Origin: Atrichornis clamosus | Taxonomy: Eukaryota; Chordata; Aves; Passeriformes; Menuridae | DNA length: 64,000 nucleotides | Direction of reading: 5' to 3' | Assembly (NCBI GenBank): GCA_013400975.1 | Contig: WBMZ01014186.1 | Location: 124,001 to 188,000 of the forward strand | Shown here: positions 12,251-26,900 of the stretch, piece after piece | Layout of the letters: each line of letters opens with the position of its first letter | How positions within the stretch are numbered: the stretch's first letter is position 1 | Program-made: the position numbers and the translations under genes | The notes under the pieces: model-generated | Seen by the model: only the letters and a program-made list of their open reading frames with translations | The model's database searches: none | Told to the model about the DNA's origin: nothing

Positions 12251-15200
12251 TAAACTCAAACAATTTAACTTTGCAGTAAAGGTGATCTCAAGACCTAATG
12301 CACAGTCTTTGTGTTTTTATTCTCCTCATGACTCTTTGTTTAAAAGGATGGAAAAGCAATTTGTAAAATCTGTCTGTCCAAACAAAATAGTTTATCCAGA
12401 GCAGAAAATACATTACATTAACAGCTACTTTCTCCTCTGGCAGAGTGGATAATCTCAGGTACAGTCACCCAACCTCACATAAGACTTTTATACTAATGTA
12501 ATGCAACATCACCAACCCACACCGCCCCAAAACAGTGGGAGTAGGAAGGGTGGAGTGCCTGACAGGGTATGTTTATCCTCTTATAACTAAATTTAATTTA
12601 CTGATCCAATGTTCATCTTTTGGTTGGAAATGCTCCTGCATTCACATTTCTGATTCTTCAGGACAGCAGCTTTGTGGACCTTGCTCTCAATAAAAGAATA
12701 TAAAAAACTCCTGGCACAGTTAAGTCACACGAGCCCCGATGACCTGCTGTTCTGACACTTACACTGAACGGCTCTCCTACAGCAGATGGAGGTTTCTGTC
12801 TTTTAACACAGCCTCATCACATACCTGTGTGCAAGACCCAGCAGTCTCCCCAAACACACCATTATTCCAATAGCCAATTGACAAGAAAAATGTAGCTTTC
12901 TGTCAACTGAACTTCCAGCCAGTGTAGGAAAGAGCCAGCCTCCCTCCTGCTGTCCCCGTGTAAGTGCACGTTGCAGATGTCACACCCTGACAGAGCTCAG
13001 GGCTGGCACGTGCTGATGCTCATCCTCCCCTCCAGCCAGGAGAGGCCAGGGGACAGAGACAGCACCATCCCCGTCCCCATCACATGGGCACCGTGTCCTG
13101 CACGCACCTCTCTGGCTTCACTGGGTACCTCCTCGCCTCTGCTTTCCCTTTATAAGTGGCAGTCAGTGAGACTTTCTGCGTGGCAGCACCACACACAGCG
13201 TCAAAAAGGCACCTTCCCAGTACTTCTGTCAGTACAGAGATTAAATTTTTTCAACATGCCAGGTTTTCAGGATACACTTTGTAGATGTGCCTGGCTTTCC
13301 CTCTTGCTGGACACATCACTTTGTATCTGCTACTGTTAAAACGTCTTCTGGTTTAATATATCCAGCTTGACAACTGATCTGGATAATGCTCTGAATTTTT
13401 AATAAGGCAAGGCCTGTTTTTATCAATAGGTGTTTCCTAAGAAAACAGGATCATAAATAAAACAAATTTAATTTTTAATAATAGAATTAAAGTCTAATGG
13501 AAATCCTAGCAAGGCAGGAACAAAGCTCTTATTATAACTGTTACTTTATAATCCTTATTGTCTTGGGAATTTTTAATAAATAATTCTTGCCTGTATAGCA
13601 AATCTGATGCTTGCTGTTCGATTTTCACTTGGCTTAACCTCCATTATTTTGGGAGGGTGTTAGAAAGACCCTGCAGTACCTTTGGAAAGCTGACAGTACA
13701 TTTAATATTATTTACTTAGGCACACAATGTTTTGACCCACTTTCAGATTCCCACTAAAGAAAGGGCTCCCCATACAGTGTCACACAATGGGGACATCTGT
13801 GAGGAAGGACTATGGCAACAAAACCATATTTGGAAAGTCATCCTCACTAAAAAGAACAATATTTCAGCAAAAGGACATCTCTTGCATTGGAACAAGTGGT
13901 TATAACTGACCATGAAATCATTTAAGCTACGAAGAGGTATTTTAACCACCAGAACATTTAGAATAGGCTTAGAAAGCATGAGCAAAACCCCCTCCATTTC
14001 ATCTAAAACAGGACCGACTAGCTTATAAAGTCAAGTATTTGATGTGGTTATAAAGGAAATGACTGTAACAGATGACCTGGGATGTCCCTGCCAAATGCTG
14101 TTCTTATTTATATCAATAAAAGAAAAAGAGCCTTGCTGTAGGAAAAGAAGGAATTTGCAAACAATGGAAAACAGCATTTCATACCTTTACCATGCTGCCA
14201 TTTGAAAGCAGACAAAATGTCTTGCTAAGTGCTAGAATCTCCTTTTCCATTAAAATGCTAATGGGAAGGTTAACTTCAGCTTAAACCATTGCAAAAAATA
14301 GCAACACAAGCAAAAGAGTTTAGCTTGAGGTTATACTTTGAGAAAAAAACCCACAAGTTTAAGCTAAATGGGATTTCCACTGAGAAAGAAAAGTCACACA
14401 AACAGGAGGGGGAAAAAACCCCCAAAACAGAGTGGGGAGCAATTCTAATATCTTCATTTGTTTATGTGACACATTTATGGACTGATGTTTTCCTTTAAGA
14501 AAAACAAATTCTGTGGTAAAAACTAATGTCTCCTGAGTGGAAGTGGATCACATGGGAGCCTTGCCTTTTGAACACTGTAATATTAAATAAAACATGTCAC
14601 TCCCCTATCCCTGTGCTGTAAAGTGAGCACTGCACAGTCCCTGTGCTGATTTATCTGGTGCTGCAGAGGAGTCTTTAACATCCGCACAGGACTCGCAGCA
14701 CAATGGTTTGAGGGAGCTTTGTACATATCCTGCAGTATCTTGGAGATAAGGATCAAACTCCATAATGATATGCCTGTGTGGGTGATGCACGCAAATCTGC
14801 CTTCACTCTTTCATCTGAGAATTGGGGCTTTTCTTTCGTGCTTGATTATGCTGATGTTTGTTCGCTGGAATATGGGGAACATGTAGCAAGTGAACATTTT
14901 GACTTAGCCAAAACTCAGTTGTGACTATCAAACAGCCTCACCCTTCCCTGGAGCGAAGACAGACTTGGAAGATCCTTTCATACAGACAGCTTCATCCATA
15001 TTGAGCACGTGTCCCTTCTTGACCTTTTGACAAAGAGCACTGTTTGCAGAATAGTGACTGTCAGGCCATGGAGTTTGGAATTCATAGTTACACAATGCAC
15101 ACGAGCTGCTGCAATATTCCAAATTAAATGGGAATTTCAGAACTGAATACCATCAAGGGATAGAAGAAGGTAAAGGTGAATGGAGGGAACATCTTGGCCC

Positions 15201-18200
15201 CAAATTTCCACTGCGCAGCCCTGAACTGTGCATCCATACTGGTCAGCAGACAGTGGGTTCCATTTCCAGTTTATGAGCAAAGCTATGGGAAAACTTTGTT
15301 AAGCAAAGTCCAGCCAGAAGCCTCCAACATTCCCATATTTACACAAAATCTAAAACCTGCTTCTAATATGGCCTAAGTTAATTTCCATTTTGCATTGAGG
15401 TCCCTTTTAGAATCTAGCTTTTATTCTCAGACTAACAAAAATGAGAGGAGAAAGGATTTATTCTGAGGACTGGACTCAGTATTTTCACTGTTTTCTATGT
15501 CTGTTCAGGAACTGAGGTATCTGCATTCACTGATGTTAATTCTAGTCTGAGAAATACAAATGGTAAAAGTTCTCTCAAACTGGACGACACAGTGTATTGA
15601 TCTTCACCAGAACTGTATAAGCCTGAACCAAGTTTTTATGTCAAGGATCTCACAAAAGTGGGTGAGATAATCATGACACATCCAAACCTGAGAAAACAAC
15701 TGCATCCTCTGCTATGTAAATGTTTTCTTATGGCACAAGGACTGTCCTTGTAAACATGAACACATCTTCTTGAGTTCAAAGTAGGCATGCACGTAGTAGG
15801 GAGGAAAATCAGCATATTGTCCATATGAAGGATATAAAACTGTAAAGCTACACATGTCCTGCGTTTCTTCTCATTTCTGCTCAACTGCTTTGTGAAAGGC
15901 TGCCTCTTTATCCTGGCTTCTCACAGCTCCCCCCTGTCATCCTGAGAAGGCGCACACACAGGTGCTCAGGAGGGAGGCATTCTCCTCTCAAGCCATTCAA
16001 AATGGCAAAGTTCAGGGCACGCTGCAGCACGAGGGCTCGCGGCCCAGCAGACAAGGGGGAATGCAGCCGTGAAAGGCAGAGCAAAGCTACCCCACGAGAA
16101 CAGGGCTCGAGAAGTAGAGCTCACCTTGCTGAACTGAGGAAACTCACATTGTTCAAGAGTATGTGTTTTAACTCAAAGTATAAGACAAACATGAATTCCC
16201 TCACTGGCTTTGTTTTAGAATGAAGGAATAGGTAGAAGACTGGAGAACAGTAATAATCAGCTGTCCTGTGAGCTGTGAGTGTGCAATTTTATGCCCACTT
16301 GTAAGTGACTTCTCCAATGGTTAGTGTAAATACCATACTGCAAAACAGCATAAGACTAAATATGTTCAGAAGGCGTCATTCTGTTCCCTCCAACCAACTC
16401 TCAAAGACACAGGACAAAACTCAGGATGAAAACAACAATTTCAGAAGTGTCTTCTGTAAGTGCTGCCTCTCCTAGTGAAACTGCAAACAAATAAATAAAT
16501 CCTGCTTAGAATATGTTTGACTTAAATTCTAAGAGACTATCCTGCATCTACTATTAAACAATGACTTCCAAAAGATGATTGATGTGCTATCCAACCAAAC
16601 TCGGACTCATAATCTGTTTGGTTTTGTTTTGTAGGTTCACATGGAGCCTGTCTATTTCCATAGACTTTTTAATAAATCATGATTTTCTGCAAGAGAACTG
16701 CAGCTGTAAATTTCATAAAATAGTTTCACAGAGTCTGGAATCAAGGCATTAATGTAACAGACAATGTTTTTGATTTCCTGCAATACTTTGGGTGCAGGGT
16801 CTTTCATACATTTTAAAAGCTAATATTTTAAAATGTCATTTCCTTGCCTGAGGACACCATGGAGAATGACATTATTGATTCTCAAACAAACATTCTCAAG
16901 CATTTGGATGCTACTCCTGTTAGTAAGATTCTTACAATAAAAAAGTACATTAATCTGTAACTTTTTCGAAGGAACCCACTGTAGACAATGAACAGGACGT
17001 CCACGTTTCTAAGAACAAGGTACATTAAAATCAATAGTGCATCTGTTGGACACACTCTGACTGCCAAATAACTGAGCAACTCAGTACACCAAGTATCAGG
17101 AAGGATTAAGTGAGACTGATGTGATCACAGATTGCACACACACACCCCGCCAAATCTTATATACTTATGTACACTGTGGAGTTCTCCTCATGCTTCAGGG
17201 ACCTTTTGTGCTTGAAAGAGTCTCAAGAGTAGAACTAATGACAGAGAAATAAAAGCAACTAGACAGATTATCATTGCTACATTTTACCAAGGCCTGACGA
17301 AAAATGGCAAGGTACCTATAGAGACCATTTCTACCAATCCCTCACCCCAAGGGAGGATCAGCTCCACTTTCAAAAATCCTCCACTACCACTGCTTTCCTG
17401 ACAAGTGCTGATAGAACCTGTTCTTCAATATTACAGTAAGATATTCAAGGTGACAAGGAGTCACTATGTGAAATGGACCCCTTAATACTTCATACATTTT
17501 CTACAAGCAAAGCTCAACTATTCTCAAACTGAGCTCAGGATTTTGGCCTAAACTAAGGTACTCCAAGGGAGCTGATGCAAGTAAACACACTCAGAATCAG
17601 ACAGTACACCTAGTGTTAATCAAAACAAAAAACTCAGTAGGGTCAGCACCAATTTTCCCACAACAAGAACAAAGTCAGAACGGACACGCATTGCCTTCAT
17701 CCCTTATCTTCTGACTTTACCCCTCACAACACACCTCAGTGTGTGTTTTGCAACACACTGTTGTCTCATTTTCAACTTGGCATCCTCTGTAACCACCAGG
17801 CCCTTTCCAGCAGCCCTGAGTGCAGGAGTAAACTGCAGTCTCAGGGATTGTTCACGCAAGGCTAAGCACTTTCAGCTCCCACCGGCACAAAACTACCTAC
17901 ATTTCGAGTGAGATGAGGGTATTGGATTCCTGTAAGTTTGGGTTCACTGCATGTCAAGTGTTCCCTACTTTCCCTTAGGCACCTCACTGAAACATCTTAA
18001 TACTTTGAAATTTGTTTTCCTCTTTGCATGCCCCTAACAAACAACTGGGAATGGGAGGTTCCCCAATAAGTGCCTTGCTTCTTTAAAATGCTTGAGAAAG
18101 GGCTTTAACACTATTTTCCCAACCCTTCAGCCATGATGGGCAATATCTGAAACTTTTCTAATTATTGAATTTCTAAAAAGTTATCTCAAGGATGGGAACT

Positions 18201-19960
18201 TGTAGATACCTTATACTCAGTGATTAAGTACAATAGCTGGGTCAAATTACAATGGCAAAAGAGAAAGTTGGCTCGAGGCTTTCAAATCTCTGTTCTGTGA
18301 TATTATGCCCAAGGCATACTTTTCAGGTCTTATTAAAAGAAATTCCCTGAAGCATTTCTTCGAGAGCTTCATCCTTATCTTATTCATGATAGTTTTTGGT
18401 TCAGGATTAATAATTTTTTAAATGACAGGTGCTACTGTATTCTTTTATAATCTTCTTTTTATTATTATTTTACAAGACTGTGACTTTGTCCTGCACTGTG
18501 CTTTCTTTAGTTTCACTGTAAAAACATTCCTAACTTGTTAGATACGCAATCATTAAGATGAAGGTGTCTTCCTTTGACAAGATTTGTCCTATGATGACAC
18601 CTCTGCTTCAGATGTTAGATTATAATGCACATTTCAAACACATACTTCCAAGTACAGAACAGAAAAGAGACTCAGAAGGGATAATGTAGGTCAGCTGTCT
18701 GCCCTCTCTGCCTGTTCACCTACAAATTAGCAGTCACTCCTGGATTAAGAGGATCTTTTGGTGACATTTTGTGTTGCACTCATGCAGCAAGAACCAGCTT
18801 TTTAAAAAATGTTGCGCTCCAGCAGCAACAGCACTCACTAGAGCACACACAGTTGGAATGCTCAGCCCTAGAAAGAGTCAGAATGCCCACAGCAGGTTGT
18901 ATCTTCATTCAGTTAGGGACTTCCAACTTGTAGCACAGAAATTGTCTTTGAGAAATTGCCACAAATTGTCCCATTAAAACAGAATTCAAGACCATAAAAT
19001 TCCTGACTTATTTATCACTGTGGACTAGAGTCAGCTGGAGCTAAGCAGCTTATCTCACCAAACTGTAATGGGAGCTACGGTGATTTTCACCAGTATGGTT
19101 TGGGATAATGAAATAAACACAACTGTACAGTAGAAAATGGGAAGAGTACAGGCATCTGCATATACACAAGCATTTGTGAGTATGGTATCTTGACACTCTG
19201 ATTTATGACTTCTTTTGCACTAATGGGAATAAATGCATTATTCTGACTACTGAGGATAAAGCTCATAACTCACAAACATTCAGTCTATGTCTGACAAAAT
19301 ACTTCATTGTCAAAATATCTTACGCACTATTTAAATCCACATCACTCTACATGCAGCATCCTAAATGCAAAAAATAGTTTGGATATGTACTGTGATTCTT
19401 CAGCAATTCAAATATCAAAACTATTCGAGACTTTGGAACATATCCTTGAGAAATAGCACAGCATTATTTTGCAGATGAGTTCCAACCACCACACAGTAAA
19501 ATAGAATGCCTAGAGGTTAGCCTGTTTATAAGCATTTGATGCTTTATATTATTATTTTTAAAATTTGTTTGTTGTGAAATTACATTGCTTGGAAGAAACG
19601 GTAAAATTTACAAACTGTGATATAAAACTCCATGACCTAGACCATGGTTCACACAGTATATTAGAGAGACTAGAGACAGAAATGTAAGCTGAAGGACTGA
19701 TAAATTGGTACAAACCAGGTTAAGCGCTGTGCAGTGGGAGAACATAATTTTATGATTAAAGTTAGGATGGATTTTGTATCACAACCTCTACAGATTTGTA
19801 CACAGTACGATCAACATCAGCTGCAGGTACAGTGGCTGCTTTTAAAAATGCTTTGCCATATGAACTGATAACAAAGCTGGAACCCAGCCCACAGTGCTGC
19901 TGACACTGGGAATGGAACGGGGGTCAGCACCTGACTGCTCCGTGTCCTCCCTCATGTGAG

Positions 19961-19984
19961 CATGGATAAACATGGATAAACATG
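19961..19984. repeat. Short tandem repeat, 10-bp unit
   Basis: CATGGATAAA occurs twice in exact tandem, followed by CATG, giving about 2.4 copies. Confidence 0.75.
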
Positions 19985-22900
19985 TGGAGTTCAGCATGGC
20001 ATGGGAACACTGCAGCACCTGCACAGAGCAGACAGGCACTCCACGGACACCAGGCACGCTTCCCACACGCCCATCTTTGGATTACAGCATTTACTTGTAT
20101 AAATCCCATTGTTTAGAGAACAGGCAGCTAAGGGTCAACGTGCAGAATTGAAGCTGCAGTTCTTTGAAAATGAAAGTCTCATAGGATTTTAGCAAGAGAG
20201 AGATATGACCTTTCCTATACTTGAGGTAACATGCTCCAGAATGCCCTTCTACCATGTCAAAGCACTCTTCAATATAAATGTGATTCTGGGGAGAGTCACA
20301 ATAATAATTTTTCTATGTGTGCTATTTGAATAGGAGAACTTTTCTGGTTGTTATGAAAAACTGAAGAACTGCTAAGCATAAAAAGCAAATAATAAAGCAT
20401 ATATTTGGGGGGTACATCTAGGCTCCATCCGTAATGTAAGGAAATTGAAAACAAGCAGCAAGCTAGCTAAACTACTTCAAAATTTATCATTGGGACTAAA
20501 ATAATTGACTTACTTTTCTGCTCTGTAAAATGTATGTTAATGATATTCAAAACACTACAGTATTTGAGAGGAACATACAACCCAAGGATTTCTTAACCAA
20601 GTACAGCTCAGACTGACTTCTCTTACTTTCTTTAGGCTTTTTGCCCCACTTCTCTTCCATGTGGCAAACCACCCTTAATATGTAAGACTACTCATACACT
20701 GCTCTCTCTGGTGCTTCTTAGGAAAGGCAGCACGTTAGATCAAAGCTCTCAACAAGCATCTCTCAGATCAGGAGACCCACACCAAGAATATCCCCAACCC
20801 TTCTGCAAAGCAGTAATCTACATAACCATGAGGATCCCTACTGAAATGAATGCACAAGAGGAAGGCAGAGCACTGCAGGGGGACTGGCTGGCTCCAACAG
20901 GGACACACATGCAGGGAAATCCCACTCTCCCACACAATCCTGCCGACTGTGACACAGTAGCAGGGACATTTGGCATATCACTGAGCCCTGCATGTTAACA
21001 AAACAAATAGAAGTATTAAGGCTACAAACAGACTAAAAACTAAGTTAGAGGTTACACAAGCATTCTCCCCCTCTGCTTGTTCCTCTTGCTTGGTTGAATG
21101 AGCACGCACTGATAGTTGCCTTTCTCTACATGAACGTGCCAGGACAGTGAAGCTCTGCTGCAGAGGTGCCCACGTCGGCCTCAGACAATCTTCCTCTAGC
21201 ACTAGCCAGAAGATAGACTCAACCTCTGTACACTTCTGTTCATCACTGTACTCCCAGGGGTGTCTTTATTTCATTTTTCAGAGGAGAAAGAACACTACCG
21301 AGGTCAGTGCATCAGAGCTGCAGCAGGGTGGGAACACAGGTCTCAAAATGCCTAAGGTTTTGCTCGTTTGGATACACATTAATACTGTAAAGCATATCTT
21401 CATTTGCCTCCTAGGAAAAGCACTGTGACATAGCAGAAAGTTGGGCAAAGGCTTGGCTTTGGTTCAGTCCCACCTCCCGGTGCCAGAGGTCAGCAAGCAC
21501 AGAGGGGTTTAGTCCTTACACCCAGTTCCCACGGGCTCTCCCTCTTGAGCCAGGAGCAGCTCTGGTAAGCTGTGAGAGACATCCCAGCGTGGGAACTCGG
21601 CCATCATCAGTGGGGACCAGGTACAGAGCAATGCTTGGATTTCGGGGGAAATACAGGAGCACACCACTGATTTAAAGTATTGCTACAACCCTATATCCCA
21701 TTTTCTATTACCAGTTCTCCAGAAAACATCTCAGGTGTTAATGTTCTCCAAAGACCTTAGCTTATCCAATTCTGTGACACGGCAAAACCAGGACAGAATA
21801 AAGACAGGCGTGAAAAGCAATAAAAGTCCTTCCTGCCATTTACAAAAGACAGTTTTCTGAACAAAACAGCTCTCCAGCAATGAAGTAATGAAATCATAGA
21901 ATGTAGCATGGGAAGAAATACCTTGGAAATGTCAGGTATGTTCAAGCTAGTAACTGCAGGACAAAAAAAGAAGTCTTGGGAATGGCAGCTGGAAGAACCA
22001 AGAAGTACTGTAGTAAACACATACAAAACCACATAAAATATTAAAGTATCATCAGTTACACTGACACGATTTCACGCCAAGAATTACTTGGCAGCCAATT
22101 ATTTATCATCAGAAATACAGCTCACTTATTGTGCTACAAATCTCAACTGGCTCTAATAAGGAACTAATTAACAAAGATTAGCACCCTTTTTGTATAATGA
22201 GCCACAAAGCCAATCAAGACAAGATGATAACAAGATGCAATCAAGGGGTATTAAAGACAACAAAATAGTGCTAAGACTAGAGAGAAATATGCTGCAAGAA
22301 AAGAAATATCCAGCAAAAAGGAGTCTTCTTTCTAGGGAAGTGTTTGCTTCACATCTTTAAATACCAACTCAAAGTGTTGCAGAGAGGGCAAGATTTCTCT
22401 GATACTTGAGAATTGTTGTGAGTTACAGAGATTTCTGTGCTCTAGTAACATCTTTGCCCTGTTGTCTTCCTACACCAGCGAGGGACTTGCTCATTCACTT
22501 GCCAGGGAGCGTGATACACCTGCCCTGCACTCCTGCACACAGAAGTTAGGGGACACACCCAACGGGCTCGTGCATCCCTTCCCTGGGCTGCGCTGGAATT
22601 CCCAGCAGAAGGCACTTTTCCCTCCACGTGTCTCTGAGCTGTCAGGGAGCACTCAAAGATGCACCCAGCCCAGAGCAGGGGTGGCACGAAGCAATTCCCC
22701 TTCCACTGCTGAGAGCAGATAATGAAACACTGCCATGGCAAGACACTCATCATGTTAATCACCTGTGACAACAGCATTAAACGGAATTATTCTCAGACCT
22801 TGAAACAATTTAGGCTGTGACACCCAGCGATACCCTAAGGGCTGATGTGTGTACAGTGTGCAAGCCAAGACCCAGAGTTTGGGTCAAACATATTTCCTGT

Positions 22901-23919
22901 CTGTTTTCCACTCTTTACAATGGCAATGATTTAGGGGTAAACAGAAAATAGCAATTCCATCTGGCAGGAAAGTCAGAGGAAACATTTCTTTCCCAATATT
23001 GCTTTTAACCTATAAGCAAATCCTGATCTTTCTATCCCAAAACACGGAATAAACATCAGCATAGGAGACACCAGAATAGAAGCAGCAGTGGTCTAGTAGA
23101 AAGGGCAAATAGTTACATGGAGATGAGAACTTTAGTCTCCACAAGGTGACTGCATGGACCATCTGCCTCCTCTCTATTCCCATAATGCCCTCACATTTGC
23201 CAATACACTGGAATTTCCACCAGTATCCATGCCTTTCCATGGGCAGGTCCATATTTAGGAGACAGCAATTAACAAACCAAAACCAAAATTTGTATTTGAA
23301 GGATTTTGTCTATTAAAAATGTATTGTATTTAAATTAACTCTATATTTTAATCATGCAAATGTATAAGTCTGGGTTAAAACAGAGTTGTTAAAGTTAAAA
23401 AAACCAACCTAGAGCTAAAACAATCCCAATCGCAAAGAGTTCTTCAGTAACATCTAAAGCTTCTATAAAAAGCAATATTTCAATTTTATTATACATTTCT
23501 GCTAAAATGCAGATAAAATAAAAAATGGGATACTTTCATACCCTGTCTGTATGAAAATCTAAATCACCACAAAATGATTCACATTTTAATCTGAAAGTCA
23601 TTTAATTACTTCTAAATGGAAATAAGATGGGAGTTAAAAGGCACTGTATTCACCTAAAGACGTGTGAGCAGATCTGCTCTCAATAGAACATCTCAATCCG
23701 TCAAGTATTTGCCCTGTAATAGAATGAAGATTCAATTCACAGGACACACTTCATCAGCTTCCTTTGTTTCACTGAAAAGATACTTCACTTTTCCATTCCC
23801 CTTTCCAAACCTGGAGGCAGTGACAGTCTGGCTTCTGTAAGGAATTCTACTTGCTAATCCTGCACTAAGACCCAAGGGTGGAAAGCTATGGTCAGATCTG
23901 AGATAAAACACACTGAGGA

Positions 23920-23985
23920 GTGCAGATGTGGCAGGAATGGGGTGCAGGTGTGGGGGGAATGGGGTGCAGGTGTGGCAGGGCTGCA
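23920..23985. repeat. Minisatellite, three copies of a 22-bp unit
   Basis: The units begin at 23920, 23942 and 23964. The shared core is GTGCAGGTGTGG followed by a variable middle and AATGGG. The first two copies differ at three positions, and the third decays at its right end. The tract is G-rich on the plus strand with runs of four to six G. It lies inside a GC-richer patch of about 200 bp with no recognisable gene. Confidence 0.85.
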
Positions 23986-26900
23986 CCCAGCCAGGCACAT
24001 CCTGCAGGCCTTCACCCCCTGCCTACACAGAACTGTCCCCACCTCTGTGTGCCCACGGCCCACCCGTGCCAGCCTCCTGACCTGCCCTCTCCCCAGGCAA
24101 ACACAGCCCCTCACCCGCTTTGTGGAAACTCCCACTCAACCTTGAAAAATAAAAAAAATACATTAAAAAAAGGCTTTTCTAGAGAAAGAAGCAGCTGTGA
24201 ATTTTATCATAGGCCTGTCTCAAAATGAATAAATTGCACACCATAATTTCATAATTATGCCTACGCCAAATTGCATAATGAGAGATCGCTTCAGTAGTTC
24301 TGTAACTACAGAGATAGCCAACGGTCAATGCAAGGCAATTAAAACAAACTCAGGATAAAAAGCACCTGAAGGGGACCATAGACCAAATGGGAACATGGAG
24401 CCATTTACAGAAGAACACCTGTAGACCAGGATGAGAGCACAGCCTTTCCTGACATGCCACGGCACACAGGAGCTTGTTTAGGGAAATGTTATACCTGGGT
24501 TCAAAAGCCTTGTGGCAAATAGTGAAGTATTCAGTCTGGGTACAGTTAAGCAGGTGCCAGAACATGTGTAGGCTGACAGCTTGTATCTGTGGAAGTAGTT
24601 CCACTGTGGATGCCCATTTCTAAGCCTGCAGCATTTACCATTGCGTTTTTGCACACCTATGTCTATGTGTCTGTCTGTACACATGCATGAAGCTTCTCCT
24701 CTAATACTGGGAATGCAAAGAAATGATGCATCTGTTCTCCTTGCTGCCACAAAACTGCAGAGAACATCTGGGGAAATGAAAAAGGCAGAACAAAATCCAA
24801 AATAATGAAAAATGCCTGGAAAAACAAAACATGGGTGGATGAGACTGTGTGAGATAACTCCTAAAAACAATAAAGAAAACATGCCCTCTTCTTTCTCCTT
24901 GCCTTGCCTCCCCATGTCTGGGGCTGTGTGAAGTGCTCCCTGCCTGAGATTTTCTCATGATTTTCACTTCAGAACTAGAAGCACACTTGCTGGGATTTGC
25001 AGGCAACCCTTCTCCTGCTACTGTCAAAACCTGCTGTTGCTCCTAATTCCATATTTCTCCTGTTCCTCATCTCCCAGACGCAGGAAAGCTCCACAGCAGC
25101 TCTACGCAGACAAAAAAGCCGCTGCCACAAGAAGACAGGATCATCTGAGATGAATGGTAAGAAGATTCCTGGCGCTATCAATGAGCTGTGGCTCTGGTGA
25201 GCTGCTCCAGCCGCCAGCACCCACATCTCCAGGCCTGGCTACCCTGCTCTGTTTGTAGCCCAGCCTGTGTACCAAGGAAGAAGAGGCTTCCATGTCTTAT
25301 TCCCAAGAAAATCAGGTTCAGGGTTTAGCCCCCTATGCTCCTTTGACACCATACCTCGAAGCAGACAGGAAACATTACCTCTGTGCACACAAGCAGCAAT
25401 CAGACTCACCCCAAAACACGGCACGTGGCTCTGCGGAGAACAAGAACTTCTTGCCTGTCATGGACAGGCTGTTAGGACTGGCTGGGAGTCTCTGCTTGAG
25501 CTACATGGTGAAGAAGAAAAAAATCTCACAGCAATCAGAGAAGTGCTGATGGGGAGGGGGGCTGCAAGATGGCAGGACCAGACTTCTGCCACTTTCAGCA
25601 CTGAGAACAGCACGAAAAATAATTTTCTTCAGTAAAGACTGAAAAATAGCTTAATATAAAATCTAAAGAGCCAGAGGCAAATTTCATATTTCTTGCAGGC
25701 TGGAGAAGTGAGCACACTCTGTCTGTATGATAGCAAATAACAGTGAGTAAACAGCAGATATTACTTGGGAACGTCTCACCAAATGCAACAGCACTTTCAT
25801 CAAGTGCAGAGAAAAAACCTGGACTTCGCTGAGTGCTTTGAGTCCCTGCAAGATCTGGCCTTTTAAATGCATCAAAGCAAAGAGAAACCTTTAATTTTAG
25901 CGATCACCTTTAAGAAACTATTCTCAATTCCTGAAAATAAAATTGTTAGAAGCGTAACCTTAAGCGCAGGGAACTCTGCAGAAATTTGGGATGGTTCTCT
26001 TTCATCTTGTGCAATCAAGATTAACGTCAGATGTTCCCAAAACCAAAATAAGGAGAGATGCCAGTTACAGTACATGTCCCCAAGCTCTCTAATGAAGTCC
26101 ATTATTTTTACACAGTCCAATTTCTTTGCATTTTCTCATAAATGTCATTTTTCAACACAGTTTTAAGAGAACTGAAAAAGCACTGCAATCTGAAGCAAGC
26201 AGGCACAAATGGGGCTTTGAAACTGTCCCTTCCATTGAAAAGACTCCAAGCATCTAAAAATCTACTAATATAAAAGCAATTCCTGAAGAGGGGCAATTTC
26301 TCCTAACTGCTACATTCCTGATATCTTTTCTATTAATTTGAACTAGAGTTCTCCAAGTTAAGAAGAAATAATCACAAAATCAGAAAAAGGCCAAAGCAAT
26401 ACACTTCTGTCCTGTACACTGCTGACCAGGGGGGTTTGGTAGCTGGAGTATACGGAATTTATGACTCATTTAGAGGAGTGGAGATCTCTACATCAACTAA
26501 AGAATACGCTCAACGGAAACCTTCATAGTTCTTCCGTGTTTCTTGCAAGATAAAAGAGCAAAATAACTCTCACACCTCCTCCTCCACCCCTCAAAGTACC
26601 ATTCTCTCTGTACCTACTGGGTAATGGCTACACAAGCAGCAGGCAGCACAGTACACACAGAATTAACCACCCTAGACAAGCTGATTGCTCTTTGGCAGAA
26701 TTGTAACAGCAAAGGCAGGCAGTAGCACAGGTCAGAAACTCAGATGTTAGCAAAGTACCTGACAGTGCACCTTATAAATTAATTACAAAAAGGTATATAG
26801 ACATCCTAAGAAATACACTATTGGCCTGTAAGCTGAAATCTGGCTGCTAAATTGGATATACAAGGGGGGTTAAAAACTGTCCTCTGTCAGAGTGAAGAGC

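Noticed and set aside
12930..13200. GC-richer patch considered as a CpG island or promoter.
   Set aside because: CpG dinucleotides are sparse and no transcription start or exon follows.
17733..17760. Overlapping small dyads made of GTGTGTGTT and AACACACTG.
   Set aside because: Low-complexity CA/GT sequence makes such dyads easily, and the arms are imperfect.
21892..21950. Possible CR1 3' end in minus orientation (AATCATAGAATGTAGCATGG and onward).
   Set aside because: Only the first dozen bases fit well. The rest is too diverged to separate from chance without an alignment.
24478..24915. Open frame of 145 codons on the minus strand with hydrophobic stretches.
   Set aside because: Hydrophobicity comes from T-rich codons. 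There is no matching family, and overlapping open frames exist in the other minus frames.
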